Part shown: positions 1 to 11,279 of the stretch, in pieces
Position numbering within the stretch: the stretch's first letter is position 1
How the letters are laid out: every line of letters starts with the position of its first letter
Source of the DNA: Janthinobacterium sp. LM6
GTDB lineage: Bacteria > Pseudomonadota > Gammaproteobacteria > Burkholderiales > Burkholderiaceae_D
DNA: 64,000 nt
Reading direction: 5' to 3'
Assembly: GCF_002002885.1 (NCBI RefSeq)
Contig: NZ_CP019510.1
Span: 3,844,001-3,908,000, forward strand
Notes under the pieces: model-generated
Seen by the model: the letters and a program-made list of their open reading frames with translations, nothing else
What the model was told of the DNA's origin: nothing
Databases searched by the model: none
Position numbers and translations under genes: made by a program

Positions 1-407
1 TCCGGATACACGGCGCTGTCGACCAGCCAGCGCGTACCCGTCAGGCCGACGCGTTGGTAACCGCGCGCCGCCGCGTAGCTGGCCACGACGTCGGCGATAT
101 GCAGCCACGGCAGCGGCGAACGGGGCGCCATCAGCTCGAATGCCTGGTGGATGGTGTTGTCGGGGCAGATCAGGAAATCGGCGCCGGCGGCGGCCAGCTT
201 GTGCGCCGACGCCAGCATCAGTTCGGCCACGCCGGCCAGGTCGCCCGCATTCAGGCACTCCACATAACGCGCCAGCGGCGGCGTGTGCAGCGTCACTTCC
301 GGGTGCTCATAGGCGCCCAGCGCATGCGCGCCCTCTTCGCAGATCGTGCGGTAGCACAGGGCAGCGCCTTCGGCCGAGCAGCCGACGATGCCGATATGTC
401 GAGTCAT
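1..407 (-). CDS. Aspartate/glutamate racemase family protein (3' part cut by window edge)
   Basis: Read on the minus strand from ATG at 407, this gives an open frame of 135 codons that runs off the left edge. The N-terminus MTRHIGIVGCSAEGAALCY and the internal CPDNTIHQAF segment (Cys-x-Asn-Thr type) match the Asp/Glu racemase superfamily, which epimerises amino acids or related acids without a cofactor using two cysteines. The first position reads GCSAEGA, and the second cysteine lies in CPDNT. It ends the minus-strand cluster with the SDR and GntR genes 18 bp upstream, suggesting co-transcription in a small amino-acid or acid catabolic operon. The substrate cannot be told. The family call is fairly safe; the C-terminal half is not visible. 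Confidence 0.8.
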   Translation of the reverse strand, partial: MTRHIGIVGCSAEGAALCYRTICEEGAHALGAYEHPEVTLHTPPLARYVECLNAGDLAGVAELMLASAHKLAAAGADFLICPDNTIHQAFELMAPRSPLPWLHIADVVASYAAARGYQRVGLTGTRWLVDSAVYP

Positions 408-424
408 GCGATCTTCCTTTTCAC

Positions 425-1192
425 TTAAATGCGCTGGCCGCCGTCGATGGGAATTTCCGCACCCGTGATGTACGAGGCGCGCTCGCTGCATAAAAACTCC
501 ACCAGATCCGCCACTTCGGCCGTCGTGCCCAGGCGGCGCAGCGGGATTTGCGTGTCGACGATGTGCGACGTGCCCGGCGATAAAATCGCCGTGTCGATCT
601 CGCCCGGCGCAATCGCATTCACGCGCACGTTCAGCGGCGCCATGTCGTTGGCCATTTCGCGCGTCAGCGACGCCAGCGCCGCCTTCGAACTGGCGTAGGC
701 CGAACCGGCAAACGGATGCACGCGGTAGCCGGCGATCGAGCACAGATTCACGACGGCGCCGCGCGCGTTCGACAATTCCTGCGCAAAGCCGCGCGTCAGC
801 GCCAGCGGCGCAAAGAAATTCGTGTTATACATTTCCTGCCACGTCTGCATGTCCGTCGTCAGCGAATTGACGCGCGAGCCGCCCGGCCCCTTCGGCGACA
901 CGCCCGCATTGTTGACCAGCGCGTGCAATTTGGCGTCGCCCAGCATGGGGCGCAGCGTCTCGACCATCTGCCCGATCTGGCTCAGGTCCGACAAATCCAT
1001 GCACACATGCGTGTTGCGCTCCTGGCTGCGCGGGCAGCCGCCGGGAATCGGGCTGCGCGACACGGTGATGACTCTCCAGCCCAGGCTGCGGAAGCGCTCG
1101 GCCACGGCATGGCCGATGCCGCGGCTGGCGCCCGTGACGATGGCGGTTTTCTGTTCCATTTTCTGTTCAATCTTGTGCTTGATGTGCGTCAT
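425..1192 (-). CDS. SDR family NAD(P)-dependent oxidoreductase
   Basis: Classical short-chain dehydrogenase of about 255 residues. The nucleotide-binding motif TGASRGIG lies near residue 20, NNAG follows at mid-protein, and the catalytic YASSK (Tyr and Lys) comes after a Ser-containing strand. The C-terminus ITGAEIPIDGG is typical of the family. The start at 1192 has AAGGAAG just upstream and overlaps the GntR gene by 26 bp. An internal ATG at 1159 begins exactly at MEQKTAIVTG but has a poorer ribosome site. It sits between a GntR/FCD regulator and an Asp/Glu racemase homologue, so it probably oxidises or reduces a small metabolite controlled by that regulator. The substrate is unknown. Confidence 0.9.
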   Translation of the reverse strand: MTHIKHKIEQKMEQKTAIVTGASRGIGHAVAERFRSLGWRVITVSRSPIPGGCPRSQERNTHVCMDLSDLSQIGQMVETLRPMLGDAKLHALVNNAGVSPKGPGGSRVNSLTTDMQTWQEMYNTNFFAPLALTRGFAQELSNARGAVVNLCSIAGYRVHPFAGSAYASSKAALASLTREMANDMAPLNVRVNAIAPGEIDTAILSPGTSHIVDTQIPLRRLGTTAEVADLVEFLCSERASYITGAEIPIDGGQRI

Positions 1193-1895
1193 GGTCTTCC
1201 TTGTCTTCTTCGGTTGCGCCGGCGTGCATGCGCTCCTGGCGCATGACATACGCCAGCATCTGCGTGCCGCCATCGAGGATATCCTGCTCGATGGCGCGCC
1301 GCGCGGCCGCGCTGTCGCGCTGGCGCAGCGCGCTGATGATGGCGTGATGGTGCCCCACCCGCATGTCGGGCGAAAAACTGGCATAGCCGGCGGCGATCAG
1401 GGGCGCCGTCTGCATCCACAGGTGGTCGACGAAACGTTTTAAGGTCGGCATGCCGGCCGCCTGCGCCAGGCCCAGGTGAAACGCCTGGTTGCATTGCAGC
1501 GCCGCGGCCAGGTCGTGCCGCGCGATGGCCTCTTCGTTCGCCTGCAGCAGGCGTTCCAGGTCGGCCAGGGTGGCGGCGTCGATGCGCTGCGCCGCTTCCG
1601 CCGCGCCCAGGCCTTCCAGTTCCAGGCGCAGCGCGCGGATTTCCAGGTAGCGCGCCACGCTGAGCACGGGCACGCGGAAGTCGCGCGGCGAGCGCAGCAC
1701 CAGCGCCTCTTCCTGCACCAGCTGCAGCATGGCGTCGCGCACGGGCGTGACGCTGGTGCCCAGCTGCAGCGCCAGTTCGCGGATGCGCAGCCGGTCATTC
1801 GGCTGGAAGCGCCCGGCCGCCAGCGCTTCGCGCAGCATGGCGTACACGGACTTGCCCAGATTGACGTGCACCAGACTGTCCAATTGATGGTTCAT
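1167..1895 (-). CDS. GntR family transcriptional regulator, FCD (FadR) subfamily
   Basis: About 242 residues. The N-terminal winged helix-turn-helix (residues about 12-75) has the GntR pattern with RIRELALQLGTSVTPVRDAM. It is followed by an all-helical FCD ligand-binding domain in which the metal/ligand histidines can be seen (HHHAIISAL). Members usually repress catabolic genes and release DNA when a small organic acid binds. Its 3' end overlaps the SDR start, and the racemase homologue comes next, so it most likely controls this operon and itself. A dyad just upstream of its start (1922-1940) is a plausible operator. Confidence 0.9.
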   Translation of the reverse strand: MNHQLDSLVHVNLGKSVYAMLREALAAGRFQPNDRLRIRELALQLGTSVTPVRDAMLQLVQEEALVLRSPRDFRVPVLSVARYLEIRALRLELEGLGAAEAAQRIDAATLADLERLLQANEEAIARHDLAAALQCNQAFHLGLAQAAGMPTLKRFVDHLWMQTAPLIAAGYASFSPDMRVGHHHAIISALRQRDSAAARRAIEQDILDGGTQMLAYVMRQERMHAGATEEDKEDHDAHQAQD

Positions 1896-1921
1896 GCGTG
1901 TTTTTTGATCGCTGACAAATT

Positions 1922-1940
1922 ATGATGCATCATACATCAA
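1922..1940. promoter_or_regulatory. Candidate GntR/FCD operator
   Basis: The segment upstream of the GntR gene contains the perfect palindrome ATGATGCATCAT (1922-1933) extended by a second CATCA half-site. FCD-type GntR proteins bind short dyads with TG/CA-type half-sites. The position between the divergent GntR gene and the thioesterase gene fits autoregulation and possibly control of both directions. This is inferred from symmetry and location only. Confidence 0.5.
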
Positions 1941-2026
1941 TGTGAAAAACAGTGTTTTTCCACGCGTGCGCCGCAGACAGGAAGCGCCGCGAGACCGTAC
2001 AATCAGCCGCCACCGTATCGAAAGGA

Positions 2027-2485
2027 ATGCACTTGAACTGGGATTATCCGCACGCCCATACCCTGCCCGTCACGCCCGAACCGGGCGACATCGACGGCTT
2101 GCAGCACACGAATAACGCCGTCTACGTGCGCTGGTGCGAGCATATCGCCTGGCACCATTCGGCCGCGCTGGGGCTGGACCTGGACGATTACCGGCGCCTG
2201 GACCGGGCCATGGCGATACGCCGCGGCGAATACGACTATCTGCTGCCGACGCGGGCCGGCGAAGCGCTGACCCTGGCCACCTGGCTGTGCGCCAGCGATG
2301 GCCGCTCCAGCATGGAACGGCGCTTCCAGCTGGTGCGCGACAGCGACGGCGCCACCGTCGTGCGCGGACGCTGGGACTTGATCTGCATCGAATTGAGCAG
2401 CGGCCGCGCGCGCCGTTTGCCGCCCGAGTTTTTGGCCGTGTACGAACCGGCCATCGTCGCGGCGCGCCCGCCGGCGCAGGGCTAG
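2027..2485 (+). CDS. Acyl-CoA thioesterase (hotdog fold, 4HBT type)
   Basis: About 152 residues with a hotdog/4-hydroxybenzoyl-CoA thioesterase layout. The conserved segment GDIDGLQHTNNAVYVRWCEH has the order Asp...His-x-Asn that forms the active site, followed by alternating strands. Such proteins hydrolyse acyl-CoA thioesters. The ATG at 2027 sits immediately behind AAAGGA; the in-frame TTG at 2033 has the better 7-nt spacing and may be the true start. Its stop overlaps the stop of the convergent DUF1275 gene by a few bases. Substrate chain length cannot be deduced. Confidence 0.8.
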   Translation: MHLNWDYPHAHTLPVTPEPGDIDGLQHTNNAVYVRWCEHIAWHHSAALGLDLDDYRRLDRAMAIRRGEYDYLLPTRAGEALTLATWLCASDGRSSMERRFQLVRDSDGATVVRGRWDLICIELSSGRARRLPPEFLAVYEPAIVAARPPAQG

Positions 2486-3165
2486 GCGGCCAGGCGCGCC
2501 GGTTCCAGCGCGATCAGCAGCAGCAGAATGGCCAGCGGCACGGCCAGCGCGGCAAAGCCCACGGCCAGGTAGGCAAAGGCGGCCAGGATGGCGCCCGCGG
2601 CAAAGCCCAGCAGGGGCCAGAAGAATTTGACGCAGCGTTCGCGCGTGGCGCCGTCGGCCGCGCCGCGCAGCACGTCGACCGTGTCGATGACGATTTGCGT
2701 AACGTTGCCCGTCATCATGGACGTGGGCGCCAAATGGGCCAGCAGCAGCCGGCTGATGGCGCTGTGCGCGCCCATGGCCGCCGCGCCGAACAGGCCGGCC
2801 GTCATGGCCAGCGCGCCCGGCTCGGGCCCCAGCGGCTCGGCCAGCACGCCCAACACCATGAATCCGAGCAGCAGCGCCAGCTCCAGCAGCAACGCCAGGC
2901 GCAGCGCCGGTCCGCCGCGGCGTTCGGCCGCCACCGTCAACAGTCGCGCCGCCGCCACGCCCGCGACAAACGCGGGGAACGCCAGCAGCTTGAGGGCGAT
3001 CGAGGCATGCGTGGCGTTGGCCAGCGCCGCGCCGATCAGCACGAAGTTGCCCGTCACGTGGGCCGTGAACAGGCCAAACAGGGCGACAAAGCCCAGGGTA
3101 TCGACATAGCCGGCCAAAAAACCCAGGCTGATGCCTTGCAAACGGCTGCGCTGCGCAAGATTCAT
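2482..3165 (-). CDS. DUF1275 (YoaK family) integral membrane protein
   Basis: About 227 residues with around six hydrophobic segments. The N-terminal GFLAGYVDTLGFVALFGLF and the internal SMMTGNVTQIVID are the signature stretches of the YoaK/DUF1275 family (GYxD and MTGN). Function in the family is not established. It is encoded alone and convergent with the thioesterase, and divergent from the amino-acid permease; the 189 bp between it and the permease should hold both promoters. Confidence 0.85.
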   Translation of the reverse strand: MNLAQRSRLQGISLGFLAGYVDTLGFVALFGLFTAHVTGNFVLIGAALANATHASIALKLLAFPAFVAGVAAARLLTVAAERRGGPALRLALLLELALLLGFMVLGVLAEPLGPEPGALAMTAGLFGAAAMGAHSAISRLLLAHLAPTSMMTGNVTQIVIDTVDVLRGAADGATRERCVKFFWPLLGFAAGAILAAFAYLAVGFAALAVPLAILLLLIALEPARLAA

Positions 3166-3354
3166 ACACACTCCTTGAAATTTTCCATCATGATACCGTG
3201 CCGCCGCCGCGGCCTGCCGCCGTTTTGCGCGCCGTTCGGCGAAGATGCGGGGGTTTTCTTGCGCCTCCGCAGTGCAACATGCATTTCGCTCCAGATTTGC
3301 CCGTTCATGCTTTAGAATCAGCGACCTCAGCCCCGTAAAAACAGGACAAAACAT

Positions 3355-4719
3355 ATGACGGCAGTCGGGAGTACCGAACCACAAGAGCTCAAGCGCGGCC
3401 TGAAAAGCCGCCACATCCAGCTCATCGCCCTGGGCGGCGCCATCGGCACCGGCCTGTTTCTGGGTATCGCGCAAACCATCAAGATGGCCGGCCCTTCGGT
3501 GCTGCTCGGCTATGGTATCGCCGGCGTCATCGCCTTCCTGATCATGCGCCAGCTGGGCGAGATGGTGGTCGACGAACCCGTCGCCGGCTCCTTCAGCTAC
3601 TTTGCCGACAAATATTGCGGCCACCTGCCCGGCTTCCTGTCGGGCTGGAATTACTGGGTGCTGTATGTGCTCGTCAGCATGGCCGAACTGACGGCCGTCG
3701 GCATCTACGTGCAGTACTGGTGGCCGGGCGTGCCCACCTGGGTCTCGGCGCTCGTCTTCTTTTGCGTGATTAACGCCATCAGTTTGTTGAACGTCAAGGC
3801 GTTCGGCGAGATGGAATTCTGGTTCGCCCTCATCAAGGTGGTCGCCATCATCGGCATGATCGTCTTCGGCGCGTACCTGCTGGCCTCCGGCGACGCGGGC
3901 CCGCAAGCCTCGGTAGCCAACCTGTGGCAGCATGGCGGCTTCTTCCCGAATGGCTGGCAGGGCCTGGTGATGGCCATGGCCGTCATCATGTTCTCGTTCG
4001 GCGGCCTGGAACTGGTCGGCATCACGGCGGCCGAGGCCGATGACCCGAGCACGACGATCCCGCGCGCCACCAACCAGGCCATCTACCGCATTCTGATCTT
4101 TTACATCGGCGCGCTGGGCATTTTGTTGTCGCTGTACCCGTGGCAAAACGTCGTCACCGGCGGCAGCCCCTTCGTGCTGATCTTCCATGCGCTCGACAGC
4201 AACCTGGTGGCCACGGCCCTGAACGTGGTGGTGCTGACGGCCGCCCTGTCCGTCTACAACAGCGGCGTGTACTGCAACACGCGCATGCTGTTCGGCCTGG
4301 CCAAGCAAGGCAATGCGCCGCGCGCGCTGCTGCACCTGAACCGCCGCGGCGTGCCGCTGGTCGCCCTGGGCGTCTCGGCCCTGGCGACGGGCGCCTGCGT
4401 GGTGGTCAATTACTTCATGCCGGGCGAAGCATTCGAAGTGCTGATGGGCCTGGTCGTCTCGGCGCTGATCATCAACTGGGCCATGATCAGCTGGATCCAC
4501 CTGCGCTTCCGCGCGCAGAAAAAAATCGAAGGCAAGACGACCTTGTTCCAGAGCCTGGGCTACCCGTTCACCAACTACCTGTGCCTGGTCTTCCTGGCCG
4601 GCATCCTGGTGATCATGTACCTGACGCCGGGCCTGCGCATCTCCGTCTACCTGATTCCCGTGTGGCTCGCCGCGCTGGGCGTCGGTTACTGGATCAAGCA
4701 AAGCAAGGCCAAAGCGTAA
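3355..4719 (+). CDS. Amino-acid permease, APC superfamily (AroP/PheP-like)
   Basis: 454 residues with 12 predicted membrane helices, the usual length for the AAT family of proton-coupled amino-acid permeases. The N-terminus GLKSRHIQLIALGGAIGTGL is the diagnostic first-helix motif (GxxxGTG), and SVYNSGVYCNTRMLFGLA matches the AroP/PheP/GabP branch. It imports an amino acid, possibly aromatic, across the inner membrane. It is a single-gene unit ended by a strong terminator at 4741. Substrate assignment is inference from family style. Confidence 0.9.
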   Translation: MTAVGSTEPQELKRGLKSRHIQLIALGGAIGTGLFLGIAQTIKMAGPSVLLGYGIAGVIAFLIMRQLGEMVVDEPVAGSFSYFADKYCGHLPGFLSGWNYWVLYVLVSMAELTAVGIYVQYWWPGVPTWVSALVFFCVINAISLLNVKAFGEMEFWFALIKVVAIIGMIVFGAYLLASGDAGPQASVANLWQHGGFFPNGWQGLVMAMAVIMFSFGGLELVGITAAEADDPSTTIPRATNQAIYRILIFYIGALGILLSLYPWQNVVTGGSPFVLIFHALDSNLVATALNVVVLTAALSVYNSGVYCNTRMLFGLAKQGNAPRALLHLNRRGVPLVALGVSALATGACVVVNYFMPGEAFEVLMGLVVSALIINWAMISWIHLRFRAQKKIEGKTTLFQSLGYPFTNYLCLVFLAGILVIMYLTPGLRISVYLIPVWLAALGVGYWIKQSKAKA

Positions 4720-4740
4720 GCTGTTTGCGCCGCATCAAAC

Positions 4741-4776
4741 AAAAAGCCCGTCTTCGCAGGAAGACGGGCTTTTTTT
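4741..4776. terminator. Intrinsic terminator (bidirectional)
   Basis: AAAAGCCCGTCTTC and GAAGACGGGCTTTT form a perfect 14-bp stem around the loop GCAG, followed by a T-run (and an A-run on the other side). It lies between the converging permease gene and the 4796-6409 gene and can serve both. Confidence 0.95.
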
Positions 4777-4795
4777 AATATGAGGCAACGGGCAA

Positions 4796-6409
4796 TTAAC
4801 GGACCGCCTCCTCGGGCGGCACATCGGCTTGCCACAGGCTGATGGTCTGGCCCGCATACGACTGCAGCAGCACGTCGTCGCTCAAGGTCAGCAGCGCCTG
4901 CTTGCGCTGTTCCAGGCGCGCTTCGGGCGTCATGTCCTTCTCGCCCGACTTGTACGGTCCCAGCACGGGCAGCAAGTCGCGCAGCACGGAGAAATTGCCC
5001 GGCGTGGTCTTGTCCGATTGCAGCTTGCCCAGGAAATACTTCATGACGTGTTCGGACTGGCTGCCCTCCTGCCGCAAGCTCGCCTTCACCATCTTGCCAT
5101 CCTTGTAGGCCACTTGCGCCTCGCTGCTGGCCGTATCCTCGATCTGGTGGTAGGTATAGTTCTGCGATTCCGTATTGTCCAGCAGGCGCAGCGGCACGCC
5201 GGGGACCAGCGTCTGGTGGTAGCTGGCGCTCAGCTTCGATTGCTGCTGCTGCCTGATCGAGCGCTCGTCCTGGCGGGCGCCGGCCTGCTCCGTCTTTTGC
5301 GACACTTCATAATTGAAGCCATCCTTTTCCGCGCTGCGCATGGGATTGCTGAATTTCACGGTCTGCGACACGGAGGCGCTGAAATCGGCCAACCCCGTCA
5401 GGATGGACTTGTCCTCGGCCGCCAGGCGCCACTTGCCCGTCGCGGGATTGTCCGTGGCCACTTGCGGTGCTGCGGTATTGCTGTGCAAGGCAGTGAAACT
5501 GTCCTTGAGCATGGCCACCAGGCCCGCGTCGCCATGGCCGCGCGACGCCGCCTGGTCGAATTGCTTCATATAACTGCCCAGCGCCTTGGCTTGCCGCTCG
5601 GGGCTGCCCAGGGTATTGAGCGCGCTGGTATCGACCTTCAGGTCCAGGCTGCCGGCCTCGCCGCTGAAGCTGACCTTGCGCTGCGCGCCATCGGCCTGGA
5701 AATCCAGGGTTTGGGTACTTTCCGTTTCGCCGCGCACCTTGACTTCCGCATGCAGCTTCACCGACTCGAACACCTGCTGGTCGAACTGCATCAAGCCTTC
5801 CAGCTTGATTTTCGGCGTGCTTTGCCCCAAGCCGTCGATGGCTTCCTGAAAACCTTTCGCCAGCTCGCCCAGGGCGCTCGCTTCAGCGTCGCTGAGGTCG
5901 CCGCTGGTCGTCATGTTCACGGCCAGGCCGTCGCCCTGGCTGTCGAGCGACAGCTTGACTTCCACGCCGCTCTTCGTCGTGATGCTGAGGGAAACCCGGT
6001 CTTCGCCGTTGCCATGCAGGCTGCCGGGCGCGATGCCGGACGCCGCATAGATGTTCGGCGTGGTGCTCGGCGGCGGCTGCCGCATCGCCTGCGAGAAATT
6101 GTAGTTTCCCAGCTTGGCCTGTCCCAGCATGGCCGCGCCCAGGCCGCTGAAGCGGCCGCCAAACGCGTACGAAGAAAAACTCTTCGTCATCGCCTCGCTC
6201 ACCTTGTCGCGCGTCGCGCTTTCCCACACCATCGGCGGTTTGACGAACGCTGCCGGCTTGCCGTCGTTCACGCTTTCCGGGCTGAGAGCAACGATGGCGG
6301 ACGGCGAGGATGCGGACGACGGCGCTGCCGCCTCCGCGCGGTTCGACGTGGTGGCGGAAGCCCGTGACGGGGCGCTGTTCCAGCTTGACAGTGGAGAAAT
6401 GGAGGTCAT
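4796..6409 (-). CDS. Uncharacterised Ser/Ala-rich protein, 537 residues
   Basis: I do not recognise a family. The start at 6409 is preferred over an ATG 18 bp upstream because AAGGTG lies 8 nt before it. The first 60 residues are Ser/Ala/Pro-rich and likely disordered. The middle contains strand-rich repeats of charged and polar residues (for example SLSITTKSGVEVKLSLDSQG) and a QQQQ stretch, and the end is helical. There is no signal peptide and no membrane helix. Codon use and GC match the neighbouring core genes, so this is a real, lineage-typical gene. It is separated from the diguanylate cyclase by about 260 bp. Confidence 0.75.
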   Translation of the reverse strand: MTSISPLSSWNSAPSRASATTSNRAEAAAPSSASSPSAIVALSPESVNDGKPAAFVKPPMVWESATRDKVSEAMTKSFSSYAFGGRFSGLGAAMLGQAKLGNYNFSQAMRQPPPSTTPNIYAASGIAPGSLHGNGEDRVSLSITTKSGVEVKLSLDSQGDGLAVNMTTSGDLSDAEASALGELAKGFQEAIDGLGQSTPKIKLEGLMQFDQQVFESVKLHAEVKVRGETESTQTLDFQADGAQRKVSFSGEAGSLDLKVDTSALNTLGSPERQAKALGSYMKQFDQAASRGHGDAGLVAMLKDSFTALHSNTAAPQVATDNPATGKWRLAAEDKSILTGLADFSASVSQTVKFSNPMRSAEKDGFNYEVSQKTEQAGARQDERSIRQQQQSKLSASYHQTLVPGVPLRLLDNTESQNYTYHQIEDTASSEAQVAYKDGKMVKASLRQEGSQSEHVMKYFLGKLQSDKTTPGNFSVLRDLLPVLGPYKSGEKDMTPEARLEQRKQALLTLSDDVLLQSYAGQTISLWQADVPPEEAVR

Positions 6410-6666
6410 GGCGCTGTCACCTTGCAAATGGATAGAAGATGCATCATAAAAGTTCGATATGGTTAAGTATTTTGCAATTACCTGGCGCCAGGCAAACCTT
6501 GCGTCACGTTATCTGGCGTGATGGCAAGTACTGCATGGCAATACTGCATTAACGGCAAGAAACGGAAAAGCATGAGCGTCGGGGAAATGAAACATTTTCA
6601 TGCCGCAGACCCCGCCTGCCCCCAACAAGTTGAATCACAGCCGGGAATGTCCATTAAAATGCCACT

Positions 6667-8010
6667 ATGGAACACAAGATTTTGCGCGCCCCGCTGGCCA
6701 GCTTTACCGACTTGTTGCTCGATGCCGTGTGCATGGTCGACGTGGAGGGGCGCTTTGTTTTCGTCAGCGCCGCCTGCGAACGCATCTTCGGCTATACGCA
6801 GCAGGAAATGATCGGCAAGCTCATGCTCGACATGGTCGCCCCGGCCGACCGCGCGCGCACCCTGGCCGCCGCGCGTGCCATCATGGATGGCCATGCCCAG
6901 ACGCACTTCGAGAACCGCTACCTGCGCAAGGATGGCAGCCTGGCGCACATCATGTGGTCCGCCCGCTGGTCCGCCGCCGACCAGCTGCGCGTGGCCGTGG
7001 CGCGCGACGTCACCCTGCTGAAACAGGCGCAGGCAAAGCAGGCCGCGCTGTACGCCATCTCCGAAGCCATGCAGGCGACGCAAGACTTGCCCGCCTTGCT
7101 GCACCGCATCCAGCACATCATCGGCGAACACTTGCCCACGCGCAGCCTGACCTTGCTGCTGCAGGACGAACACGGCGCCCAGCCTCCCATGACCTCGCAT
7201 GCCGACGACAGCGCGCCCCAGCCCACGTCATCGCTGGCCAGCCTGCTGTGCGACGAAGTCCTGCGCAGCGGCCGCCCGCTGCTGCTGCAAGCGGGACAAT
7301 TGGCCGGCCTGCCGGCGGCGCTGCAAACGGCGGCCTGCGCCCTGTCCTCGTGCTGGCTGGCCGTGCCGCTGTATTCTTCCCTGGGCAGCGTCGGCGCGCT
7401 GGCCTTGCAAGGCGGCCAGGATGCCGTCATCGGCACGGAGCAAGACCAGGATTTGCTGCAATTTGTCGCCAAGCAACTTGCCACCGCCATCGAGCGCCGG
7501 CAGTTGCAGACGCAAATGCAATTCATGGCCATGCACGACGAGCTGACCCGTTTGCCGAACCGCCGCCTGTTCCACGACCGCCTGCACACGGCGTTCGCGC
7601 GCGCACACCGCCAGGAAGGCCGGCTGTCGCTGCTGTTCCTCGACCTCGACAACTTCAAGCGGGTCAACGACGACCACGGCCATGCCTGCGGCGACCTGCT
7701 GCTGCAAACGGTGGCGAGCCGCCTGCGCGATTGCATGCGCGAAACCGACACCCTGGCCAGGATGGGCGGCGATGAATTCGTCGTGCTTCTGGAAAGCAAT
7801 ACCGCGCCGGTGGATGTCAGCCTGATCGAGCAAAAGATCCATGCGGCCCTGGCCACGCCGCTGCACCTGGGCAACGGACAGCAATTGCAGATCGCCGTCA
7901 GCATCGGCGTGGCCCACTATCCGGAAGACGGCGATACCATGCAACTGCTGCTGCGCCATGCGGACCGCGCCATGTACGCGTCGAAAATGCTGGCCGCCGC
8001 CTCGCGCTAA
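6667..8010 (+). CDS. Diguanylate cyclase with PAS and GAF sensor domains
   Basis: 447 residues. An N-terminal PAS domain (about residues 10-125, with GRFVFVSAACERIFGYTQQE and the PAC-like YLRKDG) is followed by a GAF-like domain (about 135-280) and a C-terminal GGDEF domain. The active-site GGDEF is intact at residues 367-371, and an RxxD product-inhibition site (RETD) lies five residues before it, so both c-di-GMP synthesis and feedback should be possible. The linker MHDELTRLPNRRLF is the usual entry to GGDEF domains. There is no EAL domain. It probably couples a small-molecule or redox cue to sessile/motile decisions. No membrane segment is visible, so it is cytoplasmic. Confidence 0.95.
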   Translation: MEHKILRAPLASFTDLLLDAVCMVDVEGRFVFVSAACERIFGYTQQEMIGKLMLDMVAPADRARTLAAARAIMDGHAQTHFENRYLRKDGSLAHIMWSARWSAADQLRVAVARDVTLLKQAQAKQAALYAISEAMQATQDLPALLHRIQHIIGEHLPTRSLTLLLQDEHGAQPPMTSHADDSAPQPTSSLASLLCDEVLRSGRPLLLQAGQLAGLPAALQTAACALSSCWLAVPLYSSLGSVGALALQGGQDAVIGTEQDQDLLQFVAKQLATAIERRQLQTQMQFMAMHDELTRLPNRRLFHDRLHTAFARAHRQEGRLSLLFLDLDNFKRVNDDHGHACGDLLLQTVASRLRDCMRETDTLARMGGDEFVVLLESNTAPVDVSLIEQKIHAALATPLHLGNGQQLQIAVSIGVAHYPEDGDTMQLLLRHADRAMYASKMLAAASR

Positions 8011-8059
8011 CGGAAGCCCGCTCCTGGCAGCAGTTGCCCCTATGCTATACTTTCCGGCG

Positions 8060-8443
8060 ATGCTAAGACTCTTCAAAACATGGCTGATCCTGCTGCTGAT
8101 CGCTGCGGTGCCGCTGCAAGCAACCGCTGCGGGCGCCATGCGGCTGTGCGCGCCGCTCGCTGACGAGCCTGCCGCCGCGATGACTGCGGCTTGCCAGCAT
8201 CACGCTGCACGGTCCTCGGCCGTCGCGGACAGCGCCGGCACGCCGGAAGACAACAAGACCCCTGCCAAACAGCCCGCTTGCGGCGCCTGCGCCGGCTTTT
8301 GCCTGGGCGCGCTGATGCCGCCCTCCTTCGCCCTGCCTGCCGCCTGCAGCGGCGCGCAACAAGTCACCGTCGCAACGGCCACCTTGCTGGCGGGATTCAT
8401 TCCCGACGGCCCGCGCCGGCCGCCGCGGCCGCTTTCCGCTTAA
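8060..8443 (+). CDS. Small exported Cys/His-containing protein (DUF2946-like)
   Basis: 127 residues beginning MLRLFKTWLILLLIAAVPLQ, a clear signal peptide ending near Ala-Thr-Ala-Ala. The mature part contains QHHAARSS and a CGACAGFC cluster, then a hydrophobic stretch and a Pro/Arg-rich tail. The layout resembles DUF2946-type proteins often found beside metal (copper) and TonB genes; this is a weak family match. A TATACT hexamer upstream is a possible -10. The DUF411 gene follows 68 bp downstream on the same strand, which supports a metal-related pair. Confidence 0.65.
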   Translation: MLRLFKTWLILLLIAAVPLQATAAGAMRLCAPLADEPAAAMTAACQHHAARSSAVADSAGTPEDNKTPAKQPACGACAGFCLGALMPPSFALPAACSGAQQVTVATATLLAGFIPDGPRRPPRPLSA

Positions 8444-8511
8444 ATTCCAAGCTCGTCCCAAGCAGGCCACCAAGGTGGCCACGATAGCCCTACTCCGTCT
8501 GAAAGCAACAC

Positions 8512-8955
8512 ATGATCAAACATTTCTTATTGCGCGGCGCCTTCGCCTCCATGCTGGGCCTGCCCACATTCGCCATGGCGGCCCTGCCCGTCATCGAAGT
8601 CTACAAGAGCGCCTCGTGCGGCTGCTGTGCCGACTGGATCAAGCACCTGGAAGCGAACGGTTTTACGGTCCGCGCGAAAAATGTCGAGATGCCGGCGCAA
8701 TACCGCAAGCTGGCCGGCATTCCCGACGCGCTCGGCTCCTGCCACACGGGCCTCGTCAACGGCTACGCCATCGAAGGCCATGTGCCGGCCAGCGAGATCA
8801 AGCAGTTGCTGCGCGACAAACCCAAGGCGAAAGGCCTGGCCGTGCCGGCAATGCCGATGGGCTCGCCAGGCATGGAAGGACCGCGCAAGGATGCGTATGA
8901 CGTCTTGCTGGTCAAGAACAATGGCAGCACCGAGGTCTACAAGCATTACAAGTAA
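8512..8955 (+). CDS. DUF411 domain protein, exported
   Basis: 147 residues with a signal peptide ending at AMA (about residue 23), then the DUF411 motif VYKSASCGCCADW with Cys36, Cys38 and Cys39, followed by a conserved SCHTGLVNGYAIEGHVP segment. DUF411 proteins are periplasmic and are commonly found with copper resistance genes; metal binding is inferred from the cysteines. It is terminated by the hairpin at 8971. Copper specificity is not shown by the sequence. Confidence 0.9.
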   Translation: MIKHFLLRGAFASMLGLPTFAMAALPVIEVYKSASCGCCADWIKHLEANGFTVRAKNVEMPAQYRKLAGIPDALGSCHTGLVNGYAIEGHVPASEIKQLLRDKPKAKGLAVPAMPMGSPGMEGPRKDAYDVLLVKNNGSTEVYKHYK

Positions 8956-8970
8956 ACCTGCACGGAAATG

Positions 8971-9007
8971 AAAAACGCCGCCGGAATCGCTTCCGGCGGC
9001 GTTTTTT
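8971..9007. terminator. Intrinsic terminator between converging genes
   Basis: AACGCCGCCGGAA and TTCCGGCGGCGTT pair perfectly around TCGC and are flanked by an A-run on one side and TTTTTT on the other. It serves the DUF411 gene and probably the converging isocitrate dehydrogenase gene. Confidence 0.95.
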
Positions 9008-9047
9008 GTGTCAGGCAGTAAAGGACTTACTGCCTGTCAGGACTGCA

Positions 9048-11279
<2,232 letters not shown>

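Noticed and set aside
2482..4701. A 739-codon minus-strand frame covering the permease gene
   Set aside because: It is the in-phase shadow of the well-supported APC permease on the plus strand; only its last 228 codons (the DUF1275 gene from 3165) are real.
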